Below, piece by piece: positions 7,672 to 14,925 of a DNA stretch of 20,898 nucleotides. The position numbers and the translations under genes were made by a program. Below the pieces are notes generated by a model. The model saw only the letters and a list, made by a program, of their open reading frames with translations. It was not told the origin of the DNA and made no database searches. How positions within the stretch are numbered: position 1 is the first letter of the stretch; each line of letters opens with the position of its first letter. The DNA is from an uncultured Anaerovibrio sp. (GTDB lineage Bacteria > Bacillota > Negativicutes > Selenomonadales > Selenomonadaceae): positions 1-20,898 of the forward strand of contig CAKPVW010000034.1 of the NCBI GenBank assembly GCA_934196075.1, given 5' to 3'.

Positions 7672-9174
7672 ATGAATCTTAGTATAAGTGAGCTTATATA
7701 CATCATCCTGGCCTTGCCTGTTGTATTCAGTTTGATTTCAGCAACCAATTTGCTGTCCAAGGATGTACTGCATTGGCTGAACCGCTTAACGGCTACAGCA
7801 GTTTTTGTGGTGTTGGTACAGCTGGTATTGGCTTTTGATGTAAACTCTCCTTATGGGGATGAGTATTTGTATCTGGATGCCCTTAGTGTCTGGATGCTTT
7901 TGATTATTGGTACGCTATATTTGGCCTTTGCCTGGACCAGCAAGGCTTATCTGGATAGAGATACCAATAAGCGCTATGGCTACCTCCGCAGATTCGGCAG
8001 GTTGGAGGGAAGGTTTTATGCCCTTTCTCATATGTTTGTCTGGATTATGTTTGGGGTAGTAGTAGTAAATAACCTTGGTCTAATGTGGGTGGCTATTGAG
8101 GCAACTACTTTGGTATCTGCCTTGTTGGTAGCATTCAAGTTTACCCGCACCTCTCTGGAGGCAGCCTGGAAATATGTTATGGTATGTACTGTAGGCATCT
8201 GTCTGGCGCTGTTGGGAACCATATTGGTATATTATATCCAATTAACCTGTGTAGGCGATACCCATCCTTTGGATTGGCTGTATCTGGCTCAGCATGTGGA
8301 GAATCTTGACTCTGGCATGGCCAAGCTGGCCTTCTGCTTCCTTTTTGTAGGGTATGGTACCAAGGTGGGGTTGGCACCGATGCATGCCTGGCTGCCAGAT
8401 GCCCATTCTGAGGCACCAGCCCTGACCAGTGGTCTGCTGTCTGGTGCTTTGTGTATCTGCGCCATCTATGCCTTGATTCGCAATATGATTATTCTTCTGC
8501 CTGCCATTGGGGTGGATTTCATCAGCGGACTGTGCCTGTTCTTTGGCATTTTTACGGTGGCTATGGCGGTACCATTTGTGCTGGTACAGAGAGATGTGAA
8601 GCGTATGCTGGCCTATTCCTCTATGGAGAATTTTGGCCTGATGATGGCAGGTCTTGGCCTTTTCGTGCCTATGGCGGCTCAGGCCATGCTGCTGCATATG
8701 TTTAACCATGCTTTGATAAAATATTCTCTGTTTTACACTGCAGGTACTATCATGGAAGAATTTGGCACCAAAAACATGATGCGTATTCATGGTATGATGA
8801 GTCAGACCCCAAGAACAGCTTTATTCTGGCTGCTGGGCATTGTGGGTATATTGGGTATGCCTCCTTTTGGTATTTTCTTTAGCAAATTCTTTATAATCTT
8901 CGGCTTTTTCCAAGCAGAGCACCCTTGGCTGGGTATTCTTATGCTGGTGCTGTTGGCTGGTATGCTGATAGGTATTCTCTATCACGTGATGCGTATGTTT
9001 GGCGGCCAGTCCAAGGGAAGGCAGGCCGTGGAGCTTTTTGGCGTAGTGGATTCCCTGACTCTGGCAGGCCTTTTGCTCTTTAGCTGTGTGGCCAGTGCTG
9101 GTCTTGGTGAAATTCAGGTATTGAATACTCTGCTGCAGCACGCAGCACAGATTGTTCTGGGAGGTGTTTATTGA
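7672..9174 (+). CDS. hyfF: Hydrogenase-4 component F-like membrane subunit (NuoN/NuoM-like antiporter family)
   Basis: This 500-residue membrane protein is the second antiporter-like subunit of the complex, slightly shorter than E. coli HyfF (526). The antiporter signature is complete: GYGTKVGLAPMHAWLPDAHS, EAPALTSGLLSGAL, then RDVKRMLAYSSMENFG. A buried acidic residue in VAIEATTLVSAL matches the conserved helix-5 glutamate, and the lysine in GTKVGL matches the helix-7 lysine used in proton transfer. AAGGGG just upstream (from about 7658) serves as ribosome binding site, four bases after the hyfE stop. The stop TGA at 9172-9174 overlaps the start of hyfG. Confidence 0.9.
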   Translation: MNLSISELIYIILALPVVFSLISATNLLSKDVLHWLNRLTATAVFVVLVQLVLAFDVNSPYGDEYLYLDALSVWMLLIIGTLYLAFAWTSKAYLDRDTNKRYGYLRRFGRLEGRFYALSHMFVWIMFGVVVVNNLGLMWVAIEATTLVSALLVAFKFTRTSLEAAWKYVMVCTVGICLALLGTILVYYIQLTCVGDTHPLDWLYLAQHVENLDSGMAKLAFCFLFVGYGTKVGLAPMHAWLPDAHSEAPALTSGLLSGALCICAIYALIRNMIILLPAIGVDFISGLCLFFGIFTVAMAVPFVLVQRDVKRMLAYSSMENFGLMMAGLGLFVPMAAQAMLLHMFNHALIKYSLFYTAGTIMEEFGTKNMMRIHGMMSQTPRTALFWLLGIVGILGMPPFGIFFSKFFIIFGFFQAEHPWLGILMLVLLAGMLIGILYHVMRMFGGQSKGRQAVELFGVVDSLTLAGLLLFSCVASAGLGEIQVLNTLLQHAAQIVLGGVY

Positions 9175-10676
9175 TGCAGCAGGTTGTTTCAGCGGAAGAA
9201 TTATTATCTGCCGCCCTGCAGGTATATGAACAGGGCAAGCATCCTCTCACAGCTATGTTTGGCCGGGATGAAACCCAGAATGGGGGAGGCTATGCTATTT
9301 ACTGCTGCTTTGAATTGCCTGAGCAAAAAGACATTCAGGTGGTGAAGGGGATTTTTCCTGCCCAGGGCCCTTTTAGCTACGAGAGCTTGACTCATGCAAT
9401 TCCAGCGGCGGCTTGGTATGAACGGGAAATCCATGATATGTTTGGCTTGGTACCAGAGGGACATCCTGATTTGCGTCCTCTGGTACTTCACGAAAGTTTT
9501 CCAGAGGATTTTTATCCTTTGCGGAAATCAGTGGCTGTTAATGCCAAGGTACGGGGAGAACGAAAATTCAAAATCCGTACTGCTAAGGGACAGGGACTAT
9601 TTCAGGTGCCTGTAGGCCCTATTCATGCTGGTATTATCGAGCCAGGACATTTTCGTTTCAGTCAGGCTGGCGAGGCCATGCTGCAGCTGGATGCCAAGCT
9701 GTTTTTTACTCATCGCGGTATTGAAAAAGCCGTGGAGGGTAAAACGCCAGAGGAAGCTCTGCATATTGTGGAGCGTATCTGTGGTGCCTGTAGTGTGGCC
9801 AATACTTGGAGCTTCTGTCAGGCTGTGGAAAAGATAGCAGGTGCTGCTGTACCACGCCGGGCTGAGATTATCCGCACCCTTCTCTCCGAATTGGAGCGTA
9901 TTACCAATCATGTAGGTGATTTGGGCAATATGCCAGCTGGTGTAGGTTTTAATCCAGCCATCAGTTTGGGCAGCAGATTGAAGGAACAGTTGATGCGCCT
10001 TTGTGAAGCGGTAGCTGGCAACAGATTCCTGCGGGGGGTAATTGTACCCGGGGGAGTTCGTCAGGACATTACCCCAGAGCTTATTGAGCATATCCATCAG
10101 GTTATAGATACAACCGCCCAGGGGGTAGAAGATTTGGCGGCCATGTTCCGGGAACAGGAAAACTTCCAGAATCGTGTCCGTACTACTGGTATTATCCGCA
10201 AGCAGACTGCCAAGGATTTGGCCATGGTTGGCGTAGGTGCCAGAGCCAGCGGCTATGCCCACGACAGCCGTCAGGATTTTGCCTATGGTGTTTATCAAGA
10301 GTTGGGCTTTGAGCCATATACCATGACCATGGGAGATGTGGCTGCTCGTCTTTTGGTGCGCATAGGTGAGCTGTCTGCCTCCTTTGAAATGGTGGACAAG
10401 CTCTTGGATATGCTGCGGAACTGCCATGGCATGGAGCTGAGAACAGAGCTGGTTCCAACCCAAGGTGAGGGCTGGGGTATTTGTGAATCGGCCCGAGGCA
10501 GCAATTTCCAGTATGTGGCTCTGGATGATGAAGGGCGGATTGACCGTCTTTTTGTCCGCAGTGCCTCCTATCCAAATTGGCCTGCTCTAACTATTGCGGT
10601 GCAGGGAGATATTATTCCCGATTTTCCGCTGATTAACAAGAGCTTTGAGCTTTGCTATGCTTGTATTGATAGATAA
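9174..10676 (+). CDS. hyfG: Group 4 [NiFe]-hydrogenase large subunit, NuoC-NuoD fusion (HyfG/HycE-like)
   Basis: The catalytic subunit binds the Ni-Fe centre and reduces protons to, or oxidises, H2 on the cytoplasmic side. Residues 1-120 are a NuoC-like domain (WYEREIHDMFG, GHPDLRPL, YPLRK); residues 140-500 are the NuoD-like large subunit. The proximal ligands are in RICGACSVANT (C203, C206). The distal pair is in FELCYACIDR (C494, C497), so all four metal-binding cysteines are present. Two differences from the common motifs stand out: Asn210 replaces the His of RxCGxCxxxH, and EL replaces DP before the last cysteine pair. The protein stops directly after CIDR, so no C-terminal peptide needs cleavage during maturation, unlike HycE. 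The ATG at 9174 is preferred over the TTG at 9171 because GGGAGG ends about eight bases upstream and it gives a TGATG coupling with hyfF. Confidence 0.9.
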   Translation: MQQVVSAEELLSAALQVYEQGKHPLTAMFGRDETQNGGGYAIYCCFELPEQKDIQVVKGIFPAQGPFSYESLTHAIPAAAWYEREIHDMFGLVPEGHPDLRPLVLHESFPEDFYPLRKSVAVNAKVRGERKFKIRTAKGQGLFQVPVGPIHAGIIEPGHFRFSQAGEAMLQLDAKLFFTHRGIEKAVEGKTPEEALHIVERICGACSVANTWSFCQAVEKIAGAAVPRRAEIIRTLLSELERITNHVGDLGNMPAGVGFNPAISLGSRLKEQLMRLCEAVAGNRFLRGVIVPGGVRQDITPELIEHIHQVIDTTAQGVEDLAAMFREQENFQNRVRTTGIIRKQTAKDLAMVGVGARASGYAHDSRQDFAYGVYQELGFEPYTMTMGDVAARLLVRIGELSASFEMVDKLLDMLRNCHGMELRTELVPTQGEGWGICESARGSNFQYVALDDEGRIDRLFVRSASYPNWPALTIAVQGDIIPDFPLINKSFELCYACIDR

Positions 10677-10687
10677 GGGGGAGAGCT

Positions 10688-11446
10688 GTGTTTAAGGTAT
10701 TGGAAAGAATTTTTCGGGACAAGATTGCCACAGAGCAGATTTCCCTTGAGGGCAGTGCAAGATTCCGGGGAACTATTGAAGGCAGTAGTTCTCCGGAAAT
10801 GTTGGCCCATTGCCAGAATGTCTGCCCTGTAGGAGCTTTTCAGGCTCAGGGTGATGGCTACAAAATTGATTATAAAAAATGTCTTTTCTGTGGTAAGTGC
10901 GTGGAGGCCTGTGCTGCCATGGCTTTGCAGGAAGGCAAGGAGGAGAATATTCTTCATCATTCCAGCAAGGAGGCTATGCCTTATCTTTTAGAGGCTGGCC
11001 AGGAGGCTGTGGCAGAGGTGTTGAAGCAGAAACTGGGCCGTTCCCTCCATGTTCGCCATCTGGATGCAGGCTCCTGTAATGCCTGTGACTTTGAAATGGG
11101 TGCTATGAGCAATCCATATTATGATTTGCATCGCTATGGTGTAGCCTTTGTGGCTTCTCCTCGTCATGCAGATATGCTGATGGTAACAGGTGTGGTAACC
11201 CGCAATCTAGAGCAGGCTCTCCGCATGAGCTATGAAGCTATGCCAGAGCCACGGCTGGTTATGGCCTGCGGTGCCTGTGCAGCAGGAGGGGAAACCTATG
11301 GTGATACCTATGCTGTCGTAGGGGCTGCTGACCAGGTGGTGCCAGTAGATTTGTATGTGCCAGGCTGCCCCCCAAGGCCTTCCGCTATGATTGTAGGCAT
11401 GCTGGCAGCAGCGGATATGCTGGCTGAAAAGCTGAAGCGTAAATAG
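10688..11446 (+). CDS. hyfI: Fused ferredoxin-like (HyfH-type) and hydrogenase small subunit (HyfI-type) protein
   Basis: One 252-residue protein appears to do the work of two E. coli subunits, carrying electrons from a donor to the Ni-Fe site. Residues 1-90 are ferredoxin-like, starting with the HyfH/HycF-type MFKVLERIFRDK. They hold C42, C46 (CQNVCP) and C65, C68, C71, C75 (CLFCGKCVEAC). The first two cysteines of the usual first motif are missing, so only one [4Fe-4S] cluster (C65, C68, C71 and C46) can be fully ligated. Residues 115-250 are the small subunit: C130/C133 (SCNACDFEMG), C194 and C197 (ACGACAAGG) and C227 (VPGCPPRPS), which ligate the proximal cluster. The GTG at 10688 follows AAGGGGGAG within eleven bases of the hyfG stop. 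The likely electron donor is ferredoxin; this is an inference. Confidence 0.87.
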   Translation: MFKVLERIFRDKIATEQISLEGSARFRGTIEGSSSPEMLAHCQNVCPVGAFQAQGDGYKIDYKKCLFCGKCVEACAAMALQEGKEENILHHSSKEAMPYLLEAGQEAVAEVLKQKLGRSLHVRHLDAGSCNACDFEMGAMSNPYYDLHRYGVAFVASPRHADMLMVTGVVTRNLEQALRMSYEAMPEPRLVMACGACAAGGETYGDTYAVVGAADQVVPVDLYVPGCPPRPSAMIVGMLAAADMLAEKLKRK

Positions 11447-11516
11447 TATTTGCGGTACTATAAGCTGAATTGATGATGTGAATTGGTTTTGGAAGCAATA
11501 TTAAGGAGGTGGGGCT

Positions 11517-12476
11517 ATGCCCAGAGAGAAATTTAGCATAGATGGACAGATTCAACAGATGAAGAGCAAGGGTATCAAATTTGAAATGATTGACGAAAAA
11601 GAGGCCAAGGAATTCCTAGCCAATCATACCTATTATTTTCGTCTGAAATTCTATGCCAACAACTATACCAAAGGTACCACAGGGGACAGAGCTGGTCAGT
11701 ATGTAAATCTAGATTTTGCCTATCTGAAAGAGCTGTCCCTGCTGGACATCTATCTGCGGCGAGTCCTGTTCTCCATTGTTATGGATGTGGAACATTATGC
11801 CAAAATCAATTTGCTGGCTTCCTTGGAGAAAAACAAACGAGAGGATGGCTACAAGATTGTGGCGGAGCTTTTGAAGAAGCATCCTTGGCTGGGCCGGGAG
11901 ATTGAGCGGCAGAAAGCTCCGTATACTGCCGGTCTGATTAACAAATACAAGGGCAATTTTGCCGTATGGAATATTATTGAGGTATTGACCTTTACCAATT
12001 TGATTGTGCTATATGATTTTTACTACAGCAAATACAATCAAAAGCATGTAGAGTCAGATTATTTTTACTCTGTTCGCAATATCCGTAATAGTATTGCCCA
12101 TAACAACTGTCTCCTGCATGATTTGCGGGCTACTCAATCCGGACAGCAGGAGGTAAAGGATGAAGAAATCTGCCGTATCGTAGCAGCGATTCCTGGTATT
12201 GGTGCCTCCATGCGCAATACCAAGCTGTGTGTGCCTTTCCTTTATGATTTCGTAACTACCTTGGAGGTTTTTGACCAGATTGTTACCAGCCAAAAGGAGC
12301 GCATCAAGCGATTGGAGGTTCTTTACCTGCTGGTAAACAATAGATTCTCTCGCCATATTGATTATTTTGAAGGAAATCCTGTGGTCAAGACCGCTTTGGA
12401 TTTTATGACCAAGGTGGTTAGTTACTATAGAAGCAAGAATCTGGCTGGAACCCCAACAGATGATTTAATGTTTTGA
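11517..12476 (+). CDS. Abi-family (AbiD/AbiF-like) HEPN-domain protein, putative phage abortive infection
   Basis: This 319-residue protein fits the Abi_2 (AbiD/AbiF) family. Seen directly are the early MKSKGIKF and LANHTYYFRLKFYAN stretch, LDIYLRRVLFSIVMDVEH, and a late RNIRNSIAHNNCL segment. The last contains R190-x4-H195, the RX4-6H pattern of HEPN ribonucleases. Members are known from lactococcal abortive infection systems, in which a nuclease stops the growth of infected cells; some act as toxins. No antitoxin-like partner is adjacent. AAGGAGGTGGGG (from about 11503) precedes the ATG. It lies 70 bases after the hydrogenase operon without a visible terminator, so read-through expression is possible. 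Its stop overlaps the promoter of the next gene. Family assignment is fairly firm; its role here is not shown. Confidence 0.78.
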   Translation: MPREKFSIDGQIQQMKSKGIKFEMIDEKEAKEFLANHTYYFRLKFYANNYTKGTTGDRAGQYVNLDFAYLKELSLLDIYLRRVLFSIVMDVEHYAKINLLASLEKNKREDGYKIVAELLKKHPWLGREIERQKAPYTAGLINKYKGNFAVWNIIEVLTFTNLIVLYDFYYSKYNQKHVESDYFYSVRNIRNSIAHNNCLLHDLRATQSGQQEVKDEEICRIVAAIPGIGASMRNTKLCVPFLYDFVTTLEVFDQIVTSQKERIKRLEVLYLLVNNRFSRHIDYFEGNPVVKTALDFMTKVVSYYRSKNLAGTPTDDLMF

Positions 12477-12501
12477 CAGTCAGCAGGCTTTAGGGTACAA
12501 T
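12473..12501 (+). promoter_or_regulatory. Strong sigma-A promoter for the DUF1292-ttcA-like pair
   Basis: A perfect TTGACA (12473-12478) is followed after exactly 17 bases by TACAAT (12496-12501, one change from TATAAT). The -35 overlaps the last codon and stop of the Abi gene. This is the best-matching promoter in the window. Confidence 0.8.
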
Positions 12502-12545
12502 CAAATTAGAGATTAATATATAGTTTTAGAAAATGAGGTGTTATT

Positions 12546-12845
12546 ATGGCAAAGGAAGAAATGATGGACGAAGAAAACATTGTGGTAGAGTTCCAGGATG
12601 ATGCAGGCAATTCCCTATACTATCAGCAGGAAATGATTATCCCTGTAGACGGGGTTGATTTTGCTTTGCTGGTTGGAATTAATGTAGAGAATGATGAGAG
12701 CTTCGACGAGGAAGAGAATGTTATCATTGCCAAGATTGTCAAGGACGAAAATGGCGAGGATGAATATGTAGATCCTACTGATGAGGAGTTTGAGAAGGTT
12801 CAGGCTGTTTACAACGAGCTTTGTGATGCAGAGGAAGCAGAGTAA
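12546..12845 (+). CDS. DUF1292 family protein (YrzB-like), unknown function
   Basis: A small, very acidic protein of 99 residues. It matches the DUF1292 pattern: a VEFQDDAGNSLYYQQEMIIP core, then a central DGVDFALLVGI strand pattern, the segment EEENVIIAKIVKDENGEDEY and a C-terminal helix with DEEFEKVQAVYNEL. Members are widespread in Firmicutes, often near alaS, ruvX (yrrK) or translation genes, and no biochemical role is established. There are no cysteines apart from one near the end, no membrane segment and no signal peptide. GAGGTG (12535-12540) is the ribosome binding site. It is six bases upstream of the TtcA-like gene, so the two should be translated from the same message. Confidence 0.8.
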   Translation: MAKEEMMDEENIVVEFQDDAGNSLYYQQEMIIPVDGVDFALLVGINVENDESFDEEENVIIAKIVKDENGEDEYVDPTDEEFEKVQAVYNELCDAEEAE

Positions 12846-12851
12846 AGAACA

Positions 12852-13649
12852 TTGACCAAAACGAAATTTGTGTTGCCCCAGCTGTATTTCAGCAAGCTGA
12901 TGCGGGCCATTACGGAATTTGAGCTGATAGAGGAAGGGGACAAAATCCTTCTGGGCATCTCCGGCGGCAAGGACAGTATCTTTATGGCTTATGCCATGGC
13001 CATGATGCAGAAAAGGCTGAAAAAGAACTTTAAGCTGCAGGCTCTTACCATCAATCCCATGTTTTCAGAGGATTTTGATACAGACCGCATCAGAGGCTTT
13101 ATGGAGGAGCTGGAGATACCCTTTGCTTCTTTTCCTGTGGATATTGCTGGTACGATTGAGAATCAGGGAGGCAAGGATCCTTGCTATACCTGTGCCTTTT
13201 TCCGCCGGGGAGCAGTGAATCGCTACGCCAAGGAGCAGGGGTGTAACAAGGTGGCCTATGCCCATCACCATGACGATGCAGTGGAAACCTTTTTCATGGG
13301 GCTGTTGTATTCAGGGCAGCTCCATACCTTCACCCCTAAGACCTATTTGGACAAAATGGATTTGACAGTTATCCGTCCCTTGGTGTATTTTCGGGAGTCT
13401 GAAATCCGAGAGGCAATTCAGTATCATGGCTTTGCACCGGTGCCATCTCCTTGTCCCCATGATGGACATACCATCCGTCAGACGGTCAAGGAGCTGATAC
13501 AGGAAATGAGCCAGGATAATCCCCAGTTCTACAGTCATTTGGCTGCAGCCATGCGACAGGATGCTATAGGAGAGTTGTGGGCACCAGCCAAAACCCGTAA
13601 GGAAATGCAGAAACAGTATTTCAGCTATATGTACGGAACTAAACAATAG
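12852..13649 (+). CDS. TtcA-like PP-loop ATPase, probable tRNA 2-thiolation protein
   Basis: This 265-residue cytoplasmic protein belongs to the adenine-nucleotide alpha-hydrolase (PP-loop) family. SGGKDS (residues 37-42) binds ATP. C111 and C114 (DPCYTC) with C201 (PSPCPHDG) match the three cysteines that hold a [4Fe-4S] cluster in TtcA-type tRNA 2-thiocytidine enzymes. AYAHHHDDAVETFFM matches the family motif GHHxDDxxET, and IRPLVYFRE the motif RPLxxxxE. The protein is shorter than E. coli TtcA (311), so it may modify another base or tRNA; TilS and TtuA are poorer matches. The start is not obvious: TTG at 12852, six bases after the DUF1292 stop, gives the full N-terminal strand, and GTG at 12870 is the alternative. 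No ATG precedes the PP-loop at a sensible position except the one within FSKLMRAI. Confidence 0.82.
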   Translation: MTKTKFVLPQLYFSKLMRAITEFELIEEGDKILLGISGGKDSIFMAYAMAMMQKRLKKNFKLQALTINPMFSEDFDTDRIRGFMEELEIPFASFPVDIAGTIENQGGKDPCYTCAFFRRGAVNRYAKEQGCNKVAYAHHHDDAVETFFMGLLYSGQLHTFTPKTYLDKMDLTVIRPLVYFRESEIREAIQYHGFAPVPSPCPHDGHTIRQTVKELIQEMSQDNPQFYSHLAAAMRQDAIGELWAPAKTRKEMQKQYFSYMYGTKQ

Positions 13650-13665
13650 CATGTAACGAATTAGC

Positions 13666-13711
13666 AAAACAGGCTGCGGAAGGCGATTTAGTCTTTCACA
13701 GCCTGTTTTCT
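13666..13711 (+). terminator. Rho-independent terminator after the ttcA-like gene
   Basis: A perfect 11-bp stem, AAAACAGGCTG (13666-13676) with 13699-13709, has further pairing inside the loop (13678-13682 with 13693-13697) and ends in TTTTCT. The A run ahead of the stem could let it work in both directions. Confidence 0.88.
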
Positions 13712-13719
13712 ACTTTACA

Positions 13720-13748
13720 TATACAAGAAATTAATTTTAATGTATAAT
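13720..13748 (+). promoter_or_regulatory. Probable promoter for the BMP/GGDEF-EAL pair
   Basis: A perfect TATAAT (13743-13748) lies 17 bases after TATACA (13720-13725, four of six consensus bases). It follows the terminator of the preceding unit and gives a leader of roughly 28 bases before the ATG at 13783. Confidence 0.6.
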
Positions 13749-13782
13749 GTAAAAAAGCAAGTGTTGTACTGGAGGGATAGAG

Positions 13783-14925
13783 ATGGATAGTTCCTGGTGG
13801 AAAAAGCAGTATTGGATAATAGTTGCGGTGATTGTGGTGCTGGCTGTCATGGCTTTTATGTATAAGGATTCCCTTTTGGATACAGAAAAAGTAGTTGAGG
13901 ATGAGAGATTATACCATGTAGGTGTGCTGATAGATAGCACTATATATGACAGCGGCTGGAATCAAGCCCATTATGATGGTTTTGAGCAAACAGCCAAGGA
14001 GCTGGGTGTCACCATACATTATAGAACTTTCGTGCCTGACAATGATAATGAAGCAATTCGTATTGCCGGGGAGGAATTGATTGCGGAAGGCTGTCGGGAA
14101 ATATTTGCCACCAGCTTTGGCTATGGCGAGGGCATTATCAAATTAGCTCAACAGCATCCGGATATTTATTTTTTTCACTGTGCAGGTACGGAAACAGCTC
14201 CCAATGTTTCTGTTTATTTTGGCCGTATGTATCAGGCTAGATATCTTAGCGGCATGGCCGCAGGTATGCGAACCAAAACCAATCATATAGGCTTTGTGGC
14301 CGCCATGCCCATTGTGGAAGTAATACGGGGAATCAATGCCTTTACCCTAGGGGTACAAAAGGTGAATCCCAAAGCTGTAGTTCATGTACGCTGGACAGAT
14401 AGCTGGGACAATCCAGCTGTAGAAATGTCCGTAACCCAGAAGCTGCTGCAGGATTATCCCGTTGATATTGTGGCCTATCACCAGAATAGCAGCCAGTTAT
14501 TAAATACCGCCCAGGAAATGGGGGCAGAGGGAATAGGCTACCATTATAATAATATGGATAAATATCCCAATACCATGTTGACAGCTGCTGTATGGGATTG
14601 GAAGCAGTTTTATACCAGGCTGATTAAGGAATGTATTGACGGTCGATTCACCAGTAAAACCTATTATCTTGGCTTGAACAACAATGTTATACGAATAACT
14701 CCCATCAAGGCAGAAACTCTTACGCAGGAGCAGAAGGCCGCTATTTATTCAGCTCAGGAGGCCATTATGGGAGGTAGCTGGGATGTATTTTATGGTCCTA
14801 TCTACGGTCAGGATGGCCAGTTGATGGTTAAGGAAGGAGAGAATCTTTCTGATAAATATTTGATTCAGGAAATGAATTGGCTGGTAAAGGGAACGGAGGG
14901 CAGCAATGATGGAACAAATAAGTGA
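13783..14925 (+). CDS. Membrane-anchored BMP-family (Bmp/Med) periplasmic binding protein
   Basis: This 380-residue protein carries a BMP domain, the fold of nucleoside-binding lipoproteins such as PnrA/TmpC and BmpA. Evidence is the N-terminal strand YHVGVLIDSTIYDSGWNQAH (residues 44-63, with the typical D-x-GWN pattern), followed by IFATSFGYG, YFHCAGTE-like and HIGFVAAM segments in the expected order. Residues 11-26 form one hydrophobic helix after a short WKK stretch. There is no lipobox cysteine, so it should stay as a membrane-anchored protein facing outward rather than being a lipoprotein. No ABC permease or ATPase gene is adjacent. Its last 20 bases overlap the following receptor gene (start 14906), so it is probably a ligand-binding partner of that receptor instead of a transport component. 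Ribosome binding site: GGAGGGA (13771-13777). The ligand is unknown; purine nucleosides are the usual ligands of the family. Confidence 0.82.
   Translation: MDSSWWKKQYWIIVAVIVVLAVMAFMYKDSLLDTEKVVEDERLYHVGVLIDSTIYDSGWNQAHYDGFEQTAKELGVTIHYRTFVPDNDNEAIRIAGEELIAEGCREIFATSFGYGEGIIKLAQQHPDIYFFHCAGTETAPNVSVYFGRMYQARYLSGMAAGMRTKTNHIGFVAAMPIVEVIRGINAFTLGVQKVNPKAVVHVRWTDSWDNPAVEMSVTQKLLQDYPVDIVAYHQNSSQLLNTAQEMGAEGIGYHYNNMDKYPNTMLTAAVWDWKQFYTRLIKECIDGRFTSKTYYLGLNNNVIRITPIKAETLTQEQKAAIYSAQEAIMGGSWDVFYGPIYGQDGQLMVKEGENLSDKYLIQEMNWLVKGTEGSNDGTNK

Noticed and set aside
4150..11446. A respiratory complex I (nuo) operon or formate hydrogenlyase
   Set aside because: The large subunit keeps all four Ni-binding cysteines, nuoE/F/G and nuoJ-like genes are absent, and no formate dehydrogenase gene is present.
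13783..13900. BMP protein as an ordinary transporter lipoprotein
   Set aside because: There is no cysteine at the end of the hydrophobic segment, and no ABC permease or ATPase gene lies beside it.
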